A model generated the notes under the pieces. That model worked only from the letters and a program-made list of their open reading frames with translations, was not told the origin of the DNA and did not search any database. From positions 76,383,735 through 76,447,734 of the forward strand of contig JAYESD010000002.1 of assembly GCA_036927565.1 (NCBI GenBank): a DNA stretch of 64,000 nt, given 5' to 3'. The DNA is from Tuctoria greenei (lineage: Eukaryota > Streptophyta > Magnoliopsida > Poales > Poaceae). This document shows, piece by piece, positions 46,016-58,750 of the stretch (the stretch's first letter is position 1; each line of letters begins with the position of its first letter). A program made the position numbers and the translations under genes.

Positions 46016-46829
46016 AATTGGTATCAGAGCCACAACTTGACCGTAGGACGCAGCCTAGATAGAATGGACACTTTAGAGCATATAGGGATACTCAGGAAGC
46101 ATTGTGTTTTTTTATTAGTGTGCTGATTGCTATGTATTGTTGCTTGTGTGCTTAGTAGAGGATTTTGGGATGCTTTAGCGTTGCCATGTCCATATAGGAT
46201 TGTATAGGTAGTTGCTTAGTTTCATATCCCTTGATGCATATAGTTGGGGACATTTTCTAAATTCTTCTCTCTTCCTTTTCTCCGGATGGTGAGAACTCGC
46301 AACCAGAGGGATGGCAATGATGAGAAGGAGAACAATGGAGCACCTCAGAACAGCAAAGAACAAGGACCTGCCCAGGGAGCTATCAACCTTGAGCAGCTAT
46401 TGGCTATGCAAAACCAGCTCATGCAGAGCATGATACAGACTAGAGGACAACTGCAGGCTGGTAACAACAACAATGAGCCCCACATGCCTCCACCGCCACC
46501 ACCCCCACCACCTCATAATAGATTGAGAGAGTTTATGAGGACCAGGCCACCAACCTTTGCTCAAGCTATTGATCCTATGGAGGCAGATGATTGGTTGAAG
46601 TCCGTGGAGAAGAAGCTTGCTATTGTCCAATGCAGTGACCGGTAGAAGGTCCTATTTGCTTCTCATCAACTAATTGGAGCAGCTGCAGATTGGTGGGATT
46701 CTTTATGCAACGCTCATGAGAACCATGAGAGAATTACTTGGGCTGAAGTCAAGGAGAGCTTTCGTTCTCATTTTGTGCCGGAAGGTGTTATGATCCTAAA
46801 GAGGTAAGAATTTGAGAACTTGAGGCAAG

Positions 46830-49371
46830 TGTGACACTCGGTTTCAAAAATGAACCAAGTGCAGTATATGTGTGCCCAGGATGTTAAACACACATATACA
46901 AGTGCATCACAAACGTTATATAGATAATTACCACAACACAAGATTACTTAACCACTTTTATTACAAATTCAGAATATTCTCGAATACAAACTGTAATGAT
47001 TATTAATGACGAGTTCAACTAATGCAGCGGAAATACTCTAATTAAGCAACTAAGCAAAAGGGATAGCGCAGCTCCAATAACACCACATGCAAAGATGATG
47101 GTAGACACGGCCTAGAACTCCACATTATTAACGTATAATTCCAATCCTGGCCTGTAACTGTTGGTGGGGGAATTGCGAGGGTGAGTACATGTCGTACTCA
47201 GCAAGTGTGGAAAGTATGACATGTAGCTGATTCAAATGACGAATGTAATAATGGCTAAGTGCTGAAAAGTACATTAAAACATTTGAAAAGCAATATGTAT
47301 TATGTATGTGAAGTAAACCCATCATATCCCACAATGATTATTATAGTATAAGTCCATAATCCATATCCATCACCATTATACCATATTTCACCATTACCAA
47401 TAACCATAACCATTGCCATAAACCATAATACCATCCCATAACCAGTACCAAACCATAACCTTCCCAAAACCATCTCAATACCAGGTTCCGTCTAATCATT
47501 GAAGTTGTTCAGGTGCTCATAACCGGGAGCACAACTATCATGATAGTTTATTAGACTCTGCAGAGTTTGTACCACTTTACCCACGTGTTTGTGAGTTCAT
47601 CACCTTCCAACGACTAAGAACCTCCCTTATGCCCATGACCAGTCGGTCACATTACACACTTCCTTTGGTGTGTGGCCAAGAGATCACAAAATAGCCTTTA
47701 CAAAGGGATTACTAGCCTATTTAGACCCACTAAGGTTTCACCGGTGGCGATGCCTCCAACTGAGCACATCTTCAACCAAGGGCCTCCTCTTGAGCCATTT
47801 GGATCCCAAGGTAGTCCCACCAATCATCAACAAAACCAATCCAACTACCCCTTTCCCGAGCATCCATGATGGTCCAAACAGCACTAGCAAAGCCCTAATT
47901 AATCAGCTACGCTGCACTCATACTTGGCCTCGAGGTGGCACTATAGTCCTGGCTTATTCTCGTATGAACCGGTCCTTAGATCCAAAGCAAGCAAACCACC
48001 ATGACATCCAACCCATCCACATACCAGGCTTGCTTAGATCACCCATTATCATATCATATTGACCAGTTCACATTAACCAGAATATCATCAATGTATAATT
48101 AAATGTGTAGTGTTGTTTTCCCATCCCAATTGATTAAGCGAAGCAAAAAGGTAAAAAGCTCATCCCGATTCTCTACCATAAATTCCAGGTGATAAGGGTG
48201 GTTAAACAAATCTAGTAAACTTCCTACTATAGGATTTCCTATCAAATTGACACAGCATGCAGTTTTGCAAACAAAAAATTTACTTTAAAAACAGGATCAA
48301 TACGCTTCAAGGACACTTGCCTTGCTCCGACGAATAGGGTTGCTCAAGCGCTTCGAAGTCTTGGTTCTGGAAATCCTCGTACACGACCTCTTGAGCACTT
48401 CCCTCTACTAGTGATCACACATACAAGAAAATACATACAAATCAACATGATGCACACATATTAATCAACATGCGATGACATGCATGCATGCAAAGTTCAG
48501 TTATTAATTAACTATGGTTGTTTATTGATTAGATGCAACTAGTTCATACGTGTTTATGTGAGTTTACGGGGGTTTTAGCGAGAACTAATGCTGCTGAAAA
48601 TAAAAAGATAGATGCGACTACAATCAAATTATGTCTATTAGATCTAATACGTCGCTAAAATTTGCATCGGAAAAACAAATCTTACCGTAGATGCGACGGC
48701 TTCAAAGATTGCGGGACGAAGACGACGCGTAGACGAAGTGGATGGCGCAGCGGTCCTCCGGCGGCACGACGACGATGATGATCTCCGGTGGATGACGGCA
48801 CCCTCCTCTTTTTCTTCTTCTTTTCTTCTCCTCTTTTTCTTCTCCTAGCGGCGCCTCTGGTCTCTCTTTTTTTTTTACGGCGGCTAGGGTTTGTGGCGGC
48901 TGCGGCGCTTGAGATTTCTTTCGGTGGAAAACGTGAAGCCCTACGGCAGTTTTTATAGGCGCTAGGGTGCTCTGTACCGAGTCGGGCTCGGCCCAAAAAA
49001 AAACAGGCGCGTGGGGACAAACCGGCTCGGGCGGTCTGGCCGGCACGGTGTGGTGCCGGTTGGGGCACTGTTTGCCCGGAATCTTCCGGGGGTGAAGCAA
49101 AGCTTCCCCCAGAAACTTCCGGAAGTTTCCAGAATATTTTTTTCTTTTTTTTCTTTATTTCTTTAGGTTTCATATACATTTTTTCTATATATTTTTTATT
49201 ATTTTTATATTTGTTCCCTAATACATGTTTTATATTATTATTTTCTTTCCTCCTTTGCTACACATATTTTGTATATGTATGTTTTGTGTTTCATTATTTT
49301 TCCTTTATTCTACTAATGTTTAATGCATGAACATGTATGCAATGCATGATGCAAAAATTGAGAGTGTTACA
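46830..49371 (-). repeat. solo LTR S1, chromovirus superfamily, minus orientation
   Basis: 2542 bp with perfect GCAAG duplications (46825-46829, 49372-49376). Plus strand starts TGTGACAC and ends GTGTTACA. Its left part matches the conserved half of the G LTR. Its right part (48200-49371) differs from G and resembles S2 around a GC-rich first-exon-like region (48690-48960). TATAAAA is on the minus strand at 48950-48957. No internal domain remains. Confidence 0.92.
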
Positions 49372-49720
49372 GCAAGGAAGATCAAGCGTGAGTTAATATC
49401 TTGGTAAATTCACTCAACTTTCAAGGTATGCGCCCGAAGATGTCAGCTGGGACAGCCGGAAGCAATATTTGTTTATGAGGGGCCTTGACAGTGAAATCCA
49501 AGTGCAATTGCTCAACTGTGACTATGCCAACTTTCATAAGCTTGTGGACAAAGCAATTGTGGTTGATAACAAAGTTCGTGAGATGGAGCAGGATAATAAG
49601 AGAAAGGCGCCCTATCAGGGACAACCACAAGGAAGCAATGTGCGCCCCCGCTTTGCACCACCAAGTGCGTCATACTACAACCTCTTTGTGCCTGCTCATC
49701 GCCTTGGTTATGCCCCACGC

Positions 49721-52700
49721 TGTAACACCCTGATTTTCGAGTTTTGGCAAATTAAAATTTTTAAATAGGAATTTAGAGTTAATAATGAGAGGAAACTGTT
49801 TTTATAAATAAAAATATAAAATATATGCATCTCATGTTGCATTTTGCATTTTGCATTCTGCATTCATCCTCATGTATTGAAAATTTATTACCAGAATATA
49901 TAAGCTAAAAGAAAATTGTTTACCAGAGTAAGTACATTAAAATAAATTAAATTAGCATAACGAATATGGGAGAAAAGAAATAAAAAGAAAAGAAATAAAT
50001 CGTCTATGCACATGCATTCATATTTAGATGTATAAAATGAGTAACTAGATCTATTAAAATCAAAATAGAAATTTTATACTATAGAAAAGTAATTGGAAAA
50101 GAAAATTATAGGAGAAGATGAATAATAATAATAATAATAATAAAAGATGGAGCATATGTACAAAATATGTATAGCAAAAGAAGAAAAAGAAAATAATAAT
50201 TATAGCCTAAAACTTGTAATAGGGAATAAGCATAAGAATAATAATAAATATATATATATAATATATATAATAATCATATATAAAAAATATAAATAATAAA
50301 ATATATAATAATAAAAAAGAAGAAAGTATAAAAAGAAAATAAATAAATAATATAAAGAATAAATAAATAATAATATATTTATAAAAAAAGAGGAAAAAAA
50401 AACAAAACAAAAACCAACCGCCGGCCTCACCCACCCGACACGCTCGCCCAACCCGCGCGCCCGACTCCCGACGCGCCACGCCACCCGACCGCGACCCCGC
50501 GCTGGGCCCCACCCCGCCGCTCGCCCCGATCCGCCCGCTCACGGCGACCGAATCGCGCGCTCGCGCACCCTGGGCCCCGCACCGCCTGACTCCCGCCCGA
50601 CGCCCCTGCCGCGCACGCCTGGCCAAACCACGCCCGACCCCGACTCCAGAGATCGAGCCGGTCTCTGATCGCTGCTGCTGCCTATAAAAGAGGTCGTGGC
50701 CTCCGTAAATTCTCCCGATCCCAGAAAAGAAAACCCTAGCCGCCGGGTTAAGGGAAAAAGAAAAGAGGGGCCAGAGAGCTGCGCCGCCAGGGAAGAAAAA
50801 AGGAGGAGAAAAGTGGAGGAAGTGGAAGAAAAAAAAGGAGGAGGGCGCCGCCGTCCGCCGGAGATCGTCGTCGCCATCGCGTCGCCGTCGTCGTTCCACC
50901 GGAGGACCTTGCACATCTACTTCGTCTACGCATCGTCCCCATCTCGCGATCATCGAAGCCATCGCATCTACGGTAGGCCACGTTCCAATGCGAATTTTAG
51001 CAAACATATTGAATCTAATAGACGTAGTTTGATCGTAGTAGCATTGTCTTTTTATTTTCAGCAGCATTAATCCACTCTAAAACCCCCGTAAACTCGTATG
51101 AACACGTATGAACTAGTTGCATCTAATTAATAAACAACCATAGTTAATTAATAATTGATCTTTGCATGCATGCATATCATCGCATGTTGATTAATGTGTG
51201 TGCATCATGGTTATTTGTATGTATATTCTTGTATGTGTGATCACGAGTAGAGGGAAGTGCTCAAGAGGTCGTGTACGAGGATTTTCAGAATCAAGATTTC
51301 GAAGCACTTGAGCAACCCTATCCGCCGGAGCAAGGCAAGTGTCCTTGAAGCATATTGATCCTGTTTTTAAAAAAATGTTTTGTTTGCAAACTGCATGCTT
51401 GTGTCAATTTGATGGGAATCCTATGGTAGGAAGTTTACTAGATTTGTTTAACCACCCTTGTCACCTGGAATATATGGTAGAGAGTCGGGAAGGGCTTTTA
51501 ACTTTTTGCTTCGCTTAATTTATTGGGATGGCAAACAACACTACACATTTAATTATGCATTAATGTTATTCTGGTTAATGTGAACTGGTCAATACGGTGT
51601 GGTAATGGGTGATCTAAGCAAGCCTGGTATGTGGATGGGTTGGATGTTATGGTGGTTTGCTTGCTTTAGATCTAAGGACCGTTTCACGCGAGAATAAGCC
51701 AGGACTACAGTGCCACCACGAGGCCAAGTATGGGTGCGGCGTAGCTGATTAATTAGGGCTTTGCTAGTGCTGTTTGGACCATTGTGGATGCTCGGGGAAG
51801 GGGTAGTCGGATTGGGTTTGTTGATGATTGGCGGGACTACCCTGGGATCCGAATGGCTCAAGAGGGGGCCCTTGGTTGAAGATGTGCTCAGTTGGAGGCA
51901 TCGCCACCGGTGAAACCTCAGTGGGGTCTAAATAGGCTAGTAATCCCTTTGTAAAGGCTATTTTGTGATCTCTTGGCCACACACCAACGGAAGTTTGTAA
52001 TATGACTGACGGGTCATGGGCATAAGGGAGATTCTTAGTCGCCGAAGGGTGATGAAATCACGAACACGTGGGTAAAGGGGTACAAACTCTGCAGAGTTAA
52101 TTAAAACTATCATGATAGTCGTGCTCTCGGTTATGAGCACCTGGACAACTTCCATGATTAGAGGGTATTTGGTATTGGTAATGGTTATTGTAATGGTTAT
52201 GGTAATTGTTATGGTAATGGTTATGGTGATGGTTATGGATGGTTATGGATTTATTTCTGGTATTGAATATGGTTATTGGCAATGGTGAAATCTGGAATTA
52301 TTGATGAGGATGGTGAATTATGGACTGGTATTATGATATTATTTATGATTATGATGGGTTTACTTCACATACATATAATATATTGCTTTTCAAATGTTTT
52401 ACTGTACTTTTCAGCACTTTGCCATTATTATTGTCGTCATTTGAATCAGCCACATGTCATACTTTCCACACTTGCTGAGTACGACATGTACTCACTCTGC
52501 AATCCCCCCAGCAGTTGCAGGTCAGGATTGTGAGTTTAATGGCGATAATGCAGAGTTCTAGGCCGTGTCTACCATCAGCTTTGCCTGTGGTGTTGCATGG
52601 AGCTGCACTATCCCTTTTGCTTAGTTTGCTTAGTTGCTTAATTAGTTTATTTCCTCTGCATTAGTTGAACTTATCATTAATTTTCATTAGAGCTTGTATT

Positions 52701-52858
52701 CGAGGATAATATGGTTTGTGTAATAAAATTTGATAATTAATCTTGTTCTGTGGTAATTTTTTGTATACTCTTTTGTGATTGCACTCGTGTATGTGTGTTG
52801 AACATCTTGGGCACACATATGCGTTAGCTTGGTTCAGATTTCGGAACCGGGCGTCACA
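49721..52858 (+). repeat. solo LTR S2, chromovirus superfamily, plus orientation
   Basis: 3138 bp, TGTAACACCCTGATTTTCG to GGGCGTCACA, flanked by CACGC (49716-49720) and CACGA (52859-52863), a 5-bp duplication with one change. The left part is AT-rich simple sequence (50100-50410), then very GC-rich (50410-50640). TATAAAAG is at 50683-50690. The right part (about 51240 on) matches G, S1 and S3 LTRs. Long minus-strand open frames here are composition artefacts. Confidence 0.88.
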
Positions 52859-53616
52859 CACGACCAGCTCAGTTTGTGCAGCAACGCCCTGTCATGCAAG
52901 CACCTCGTCCTCTAATGCCTCAAGCGCCCCGCGACAGCTTTCCTACAAATGTTCAAAATCAAGCTCGTCCAAACGGTTCTGGTGCAGCAAGGTCATGCTA
53001 TACTTGTGGTAAGGTAGGACACTTTGCATCTCAATGTCCTAAGTCAGGCTGCGGTCAAGGAAGCAATGCCCCAAGATGGAACCCAAGACCGAATGGAGGA
53101 TCGCCACAAGGCAACTGTGGACAACAGAATTTTGCTCGTGGCAATGTGAACCATGTCTCTACGGAGGAAGCACAACAAGCGGATGACGTGGTTATTGGTA
53201 TGTTTCTCTCTAACTCCAACCCGGTGACTATGTTATTTGATTTTGGAGCATCGCATTCGCTCATTGCATCGAAATAAGTTGCCAGGTATAGTTTGCCTAT
53301 CTCTCATATGAAGTATACTTTGTTGGTTAAATCTCCCGGAGGAGAGATGAGGACGAATAGAATATGTACAAAAGTAAGCCTTAGAATAAGGGGGGTAGAT
53401 TTCCTTGCCAACCTCATTGTCTTGGATTCTCAAAGATTGGACACTATACTTGGTATGGACTGGTTGAGGAAGAACAATGGAGTCATTGAATGTGCCACAA
53501 AGATGGTGAAGTTGACCAATGAGGAAGAGATCACCATTGACTTTGAAACACCTCAACATGCTCCGAAGCAATTGGAGCTGAATCACATGGACGGTGCCGC
53601 AATTTAGGAGGTTCCA

Positions 53617-54490
53617 GTGGTGTGCGAGTTTTTAGATGTGTTTTCGGATAAGTTGCCAGGTATGCCACCTGATCGCGACATTGAGTTTGCTATTGAGTTA
53701 ATACCTGGAACTGCACCTATAGCTAAGAGGCCATATAGGATGCCTCCTAAGGAGTTAGCGGAGCTCAAGAAGCAAATTCAAGAGCAGCTAGAGAAGGGTT
53801 TCATTCGCCCAAGCTCTTCACCTTAGGGAGTGCCAGTTCTTTTTGTAGACAAGAAGGATGGATCCCAAAGGATGTGTGTGGACTACCGAGCTCTCAATGA
53901 GGTGACAATTAAGAACAAGTATACTTTGCCCCGCATAGAGGATTTGTTTGACCAGATGAAGGGTGCCTGTGTTTTCTCCAAGATTGACTTGAGGTTAGGT
54001 TACTTCCAAATGAAGATTAGACTGTCGGATATACCCAAAACAACTTTTTAGACACGGTATGGATCTTATGAGGACACCGTGATGTCCTTTGGATTGAAAA
54101 ATGCACCTGCATACTTTATGTACCACATGAATAAGGTCTTCATAGAGTACTTGGATAAGTTTGTTGTGGTGTTCATTGATGATATTATGATCTACTCGAA
54201 GAGTGAAGAGGAACATGAGAAACATCTGAGGCTCACGTTGCAGAAATTGAAGGAGCATCAATTGTACACCAAATTCAGCAAGTGCCAGTTTTGGTTGAGG
54301 GAAGTGTCAATTTTAGGCCATATCATCTCTAGAGGAGGAGTATCGGTCGACCCCAGGAAAGTGAGGGACGTTTTGAAATGGGAACCCCCACAGAATGTCA
54401 AGGAAATAAGGAGCTTTCTCGGAATGTCTGGATATTACAGCCGGTTCATCAAGGACTTTTCCAAGATAGCCAAGCCCATGACGGAGTTCT
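53617..54490 (+). pseudogene. reverse transcriptase of G2
   Basis: Chromovirus RT: RPYRMPPKELAE, GFIRPSSSP, PVLFVDKKDGSQRMCVDYRALN, FSKIDLRLGYFQMKI, MSFGLKNAPAYFMY and the catalytic FIDD near 54175. TAG stops at 53605, 53827 and 54049 interrupt the single frame. A 1-base loss near 54487, relative to G1, ends it early and shifts RNase H into another frame. Confidence 0.92.
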
Positions 54491-54574
54491 AATGAAGGGG
54501 AAAGCTTTCCAATGGACTCAAGCTTGTCAAGAAAGTTTTGAGGAGTTGAAGAGAAGGTTAACCACAACCTAGTA

Positions 54575-56510
54575 ATGGTATTGCCAGATGTGAGCAAAGG
54601 TTTTGATATATATTGCGACGCATCAAGACAAGGACTTGGATGTGTGCTCTTGCAAGAAGGTCAAGTGGTAGACTATGCATCGAGACAATTGAAGAAACAT
54701 GAGCAGAATTATTTAATGCATGATGTCGAACTTGCAGCCATAGTGCATGCCTTGAATATTTGGAGACATTATATTCTTGGTCACAGATGTGAGATTTACA
54801 TGGATCGCAAGAGTCTCAAGTACATAATCACACAAACTGACCTAAATTTGAGGCAACGAAGATGGTTGGAGCTCATCAAGGATTATGATGTGGGGATCAA
54901 CTATCATACGGGGAAGGCTAATGTAGTGGCCGATGCCTTGAGTAGGAAAGGAGTAAGTCACCAGCTCACGGTTCGAGAATTGCCATCCGAGTTATGTAAG
55001 GAGTTTGAACGGTTGAATCTCGGATTTGTGAATGAGATGGGGATAATGGAGTTAAATTCGACCTTGGAGCAGGAAATTCGAGAAGCACAAACAAAGGATG
55101 AGGAAATTCAGGAAATCAAGGAAAGAACCCAAGAAGGGAGAGAATTCACATTTGATGAGGACGAACATGGTACTCTATGGCTTGGTAAAAGGATTGTTAT
55201 GCCTAATGTGAAGCATATTTGGGAGACAATATTAAAGGAGGCACATGACTCGCCATACTCAATTCATCTCGGTTGTACAAAGATTTACAAACACTTGAAG
55301 ACATGTTATTGGTGGGCCAACATGAAAAAGGATATAGCTGAATATGTAGCATTGTGTGATGTATGCCAACGAGTGAAGGTGAAACATGAAAGGCCAGCCA
55401 GATTATTGCAGCCACTGAAGATTCTAGAATGGAAGTGGGAAGAAATCAGGATTGACATTATAGTTGGTTTACCGCGTACCCAGTCCGATTATGACTCAAT
55501 TTGGGTTATTGTGGATAGGTTAACCAAGTCAGATCATTATGTTCCCGTCAAGACCACCTATACCACCGCGAAGCTGGCAGAGTTGTATATGGAGCATATT
55601 GTGTGCCAACATGGGGTACCAAAGAAGATAGTGTTCGATAGAGGTTCTCAATTCACCTCGAGGTTCTGGCGGAAATTGCATGAAGCATTGGGTATAAGGT
55701 TGAATTTTAGTTCTGCATATCACCCTCAAAACGATGGACAAACCGAAAGAACGAATCAAGTTTTAGAGGACATGTTAAGAGCTTGTGCTTTAAAGCATGG
55801 AAGAAGTTGGGACAAAAGCTTGTCGTATGTGGAATTCTCATACAACAATAGTTACCACGCAAGTTTGAAGATGTCGCCATATGAAGCATTATATGGAAGG
55901 AAGTGTAGGACACCCTTGTTTTTGAACGAGACGAAATAATCCCATGTTTTTGGATCTGATATGTTGCATGAAGCTTAAATGCAAGTTCAGGTAATCCGCG
56001 AGAATTTGAGGGCCGCTCAAACAAGACAAAAGGGATATACGGATAATAGACGGGGAGACCTAGCCTTTGAAGTGGGAGACATTGTTTATCTCAAAGTGTC
56101 ACCAATGCAAGGTCATAAGAGGTTTAATGCCAGAGGCAAGTTAGCACCTCGCTATATTGGACCATTCAGGATTTTGGACAAACAAGGAGAAGTTGCACAT
56201 AAACTGGAGATGCCAACACACCTTTCAGATGTCCATGATGTGTTTCATGTTTCACAACTCAAGAAGTGCTTGAGGGTACCGGAAGAACAAGTGCCTATGG
56301 AAGAATTGGAACTAGAGGTAGATTTGACTTATGCCGAGCAACCGGTCAAAATCTTGGAAACCAAAGAGAGAGTCACAAGGAACAAGGTGATTTGATGGTG
56401 TAAAGTGCAATGGAAGCATCATATAGAATCGGAAGCAACTTGATAACTAGAAGATGATCTCAAGAAAGATTTCCCTATCTCTTTCCTTCTACGTCGAATC
56501 TCGAGGGCGA
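54575..56510 (+). pseudogene. RNase H, integrase and chromodomain of G2
   Basis: RNase H: IYCDASRQGLG, HDVELAAIVHAL, MDRKSLKY. Integrase: zinc domain with CDVCQRVK; DDE residues D294 (IDIIVGLP), D355 (FDRGSQF) and E391 (NDGQTERTN) with 35-residue spacing. Then KLAPRYIGPF and a chromodomain-like VQWKHHIESEATW end. Stops at 55937, 55976 and 56393, and a double stop near 56440, break the C-terminal part. The 454-codon run up to 55939 is the longest intact chromovirus frame in the window. Confidence 0.92.
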
Positions 56511-56534
56511 GATTCATTTTAAGGGGGGTAGGTT

Positions 56535-58652
56535 TGTAACACCTTCATTTTTATCCATCATGCATTGCATACGTTATTAAACACATTTAGCATTAAACAA
56601 CATAAAAGAAACAAGTTTAAAATGAATTAGAAGCAAAACAACACTTATAAGTCTGTATAAGTACATACTTGTCTAGTTTGTACCACGGACTAGTCCGGTT
56701 TCCCCCTATGATGCCCTCCGGACTTGTCCGTTTTATCTGTAGACTAGTCTGATTAAGTCTCTGTTCCATTCCGAACTTGTCCATGATTCAGTGTGAACTA
56801 GTCCGATCTTTGGTCTGGTTTTTGAATAAGTTGTCAAATCCTCGGACTTGTCCGATCTATGCCAGACTTGCCCGTTTTCCTCTCTGGACAAGATCCGGAC
56901 TCGTCCGGACCTCCTACTGGACATATCCGTTTTTGTCTCTGTCCAACATCAGACTAGTCTGGTCCCCTCAGCGGACTTGTCCAGTGTGCCTGAATTGGAT
57001 TCAATCTTTTTTCTTCACGACTTGTGTTTGGGTATTTACCATAATTGGGCCCAAAAACGTCGTGCTTAACCCCTGTGGAGCCCATGTGGGACCCCTACAC
57101 GGCCTCCATCCACCTTAGACTCAAATTCCATCAAACCCTACGAACTCCACCTCTATATAAGCAACCCAACACCCCAATTTTCCACCTCTTTGCCACAATT
57201 GAAAGAACACCAAACCCTAGTTCGTGGATAGCCGCCGCCAAGGAGGGAAAAGGAGATTCAGAGCAAGAAGAAGAAGAGGAGGAAACGAAAGAAGATCAAG
57301 AGGCCATGATCTCCATCAACCTTGGATCTTCATCACCAACTCACCATCAACTCTTCATCATCAATCCCTAGATTGTCAAGATTCAAGTTTCTTCTTCAAT
57401 TCTTGATCTTTGGAGTATTGGATGATGAGCATTGAAGAACATGGTTAAATGGTAATGTGGGACTTAGGAGATCTAAGCAAGCATGGTTTGTGAATTGGGT
57501 TGGGTGTTATGGTGGTTTGCTTGCCTTAGATTTAAGGACCGGTTCATGTGAGAATAGGTCAGGACTACAGTGCCACCAGGAGGCCAAGTATGGGTGCGGC
57601 GTAGCTGATTAACTAGGGTATTGCTAGTATTGCGTGGATCATTTGGAAGAGCGAGGAAGGGGAGTCGGATTGGGTTTGCATGAGTGGTGGGACTCCCTGA
57701 GATCTGAAAGGAACAAGAGGGGGCCCTTGGTTTAGGATGTGCTCAGTTGGAGACATCGCTACTGGTGAAATCTCAGTGGGTCCGTACATGCTAGTAATCC
57801 CTTTGTAAAGGCTATTTGTGATCTCTTGGCCACACACCAACGGAAGTTTGTAATGTGACTGACGGTTCACAGGCATAAGGGAGGTTTTTAGTCACCAAAA
57901 GGTGATGAAATCACAAACAAGTGGGTAAAGTGGTACAACCTCTGCAGAGTGTTAACAACTATCATGATAGTCGTACTCCCGGTTAAGAGCACCTGGATGA
58001 CCTACATGATTAGACGAAACTTGGGATTTGGGATGGTTGGTTATGGTTATGGATCGAGTTATGATAAATGAACATGGATGATGATGATGATGATGGTAAT
58101 AATCTAGTTTATGGATGGATAATTGATTATGGTTTTGTATGATGTCAATTATGTGGTATATGATGGTATTACTTCACGTAGACATAGTGTAATGCTTTTC
58201 TACATGTTGTAAATGTACTTTTCAAAAATGAGCCATTGTTTATTATCATGCCTTATTTAAGCCAGATGTCATGCTTTCCACACTCGTTCAGTACGACATG
58301 TGCTCACCCTTGCAATTCCTCCACCAACAGTTGTAGGTCAGGATTGGGAGTATCATGATGCTAATGAGGAGTTCTAGATTGTGTCTGCCATCAGCTTGCC
58401 TGTGGTTTGATTGGAGTTACGCCATATCCCTTTTGCTTAGCTGCATAGTTGCTTATTTAGTTTATTTCCGCTGTGTTAGTTCAAAATCTTGTCATTAATA
58501 TTAATTAGAGTTTGTATTCGAGGATATTATGAATTGTGTAATAAAAAATGGTTAATTAATCTTGTCTTGTGGTAATTATCTGGTTATCCTTTTGTGAATG
58601 CACTCATGTATGTGTGTTGAACGTCCTGGGCACAGATATCCGTTCACTTGGT
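56535..58652 (+). repeat. 3' LTR of G2, internally deleted and truncated
   Basis: Starts TGTAACACC after the PPT. Compared with 43189-46015 it lacks about 680 bp (joined at about 57417) and the last about 30 bp, including the GTGTCACA end. It keeps the palindromic motif array and TATATAAG (57154-57161). Confidence 0.88.
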
Positions 58653-58750
58653 GGGCCACACCGAAGCAGCCAGCTCCGGCGCCATCCAAGGGGCATGTCG
58701 TCGATGTCTCAATGACGATGGTGGGCGATGCCGGATCAGCCACTGACGCC
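58653..58750. other. unassigned GC-rich 98-bp stretch between G2 and C3
   Basis: GC-rich, with one frame open throughout (TPKQPAPAPSKGHVVDVSMT), unlike the AT-rich flanks. No match to any other element in the window. It could be a leftover of the target into which C3 inserted, such as a Tat gag or gene fragment, or filler DNA at a repair junction. Confidence 0.4.

Larger units (their letters stand above)
46286..53277 (+). pseudogene. gag (and start of protease) of G2, interrupted twice
   Basis: Pieces: 46286-46829 (ATG start MVRTRNQRDG, proline run, FAQAIDPMEADDWL), 49377-49720 (YLFMRGLDSEIQVQ-like core) and 52864-53277 (zinc knuckle CYTCGKVGHFASQCP, then MLFDFGASHSLI). S1 and S2 separate them. 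The protease site reads DFGA where DSGA is expected: the active-site Ser is Phe. In-frame stops at 46643 (TAG), 46805 (TAA), about 49393 (TAA) and 53275 (TAA). Confidence 0.88.
43189..58652 (+). mobile_element. element G2: second Tekay/Del chromovirus, sharing its 5' LTR with G1
   Basis: Shared LTR 43189-46015, iMet primer site at 46019, gag in three pieces split by solo LTRs S1 and S2, pol at 53617-56510, PPT, and an internally deleted 3' LTR (56535-58652). The same family and orientation as G1 and highly similar in sequence, but with different stops, so the two bodies have decayed independently. LTR-body-LTR-body-LTR order points to a tandem formed by unequal LTR recombination. Confidence 0.9.

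Noticed and set aside
48682..49179. 165- and 132-codon minus-strand frames in S1
   Set aside because: Lie within a solo LTR, Lys/Arg and Pro low complexity, no family motif; at most a leader exon-like stretch of the LTR transcript.
50207..51067. 286-codon minus-strand frame with hydrophobic tail in S2
   Set aside because: Tyr/Ile/Leu tail comes from AT simple repeats and the rest from GC-rich LTR DNA; it crosses the TATA region of a solo LTR.
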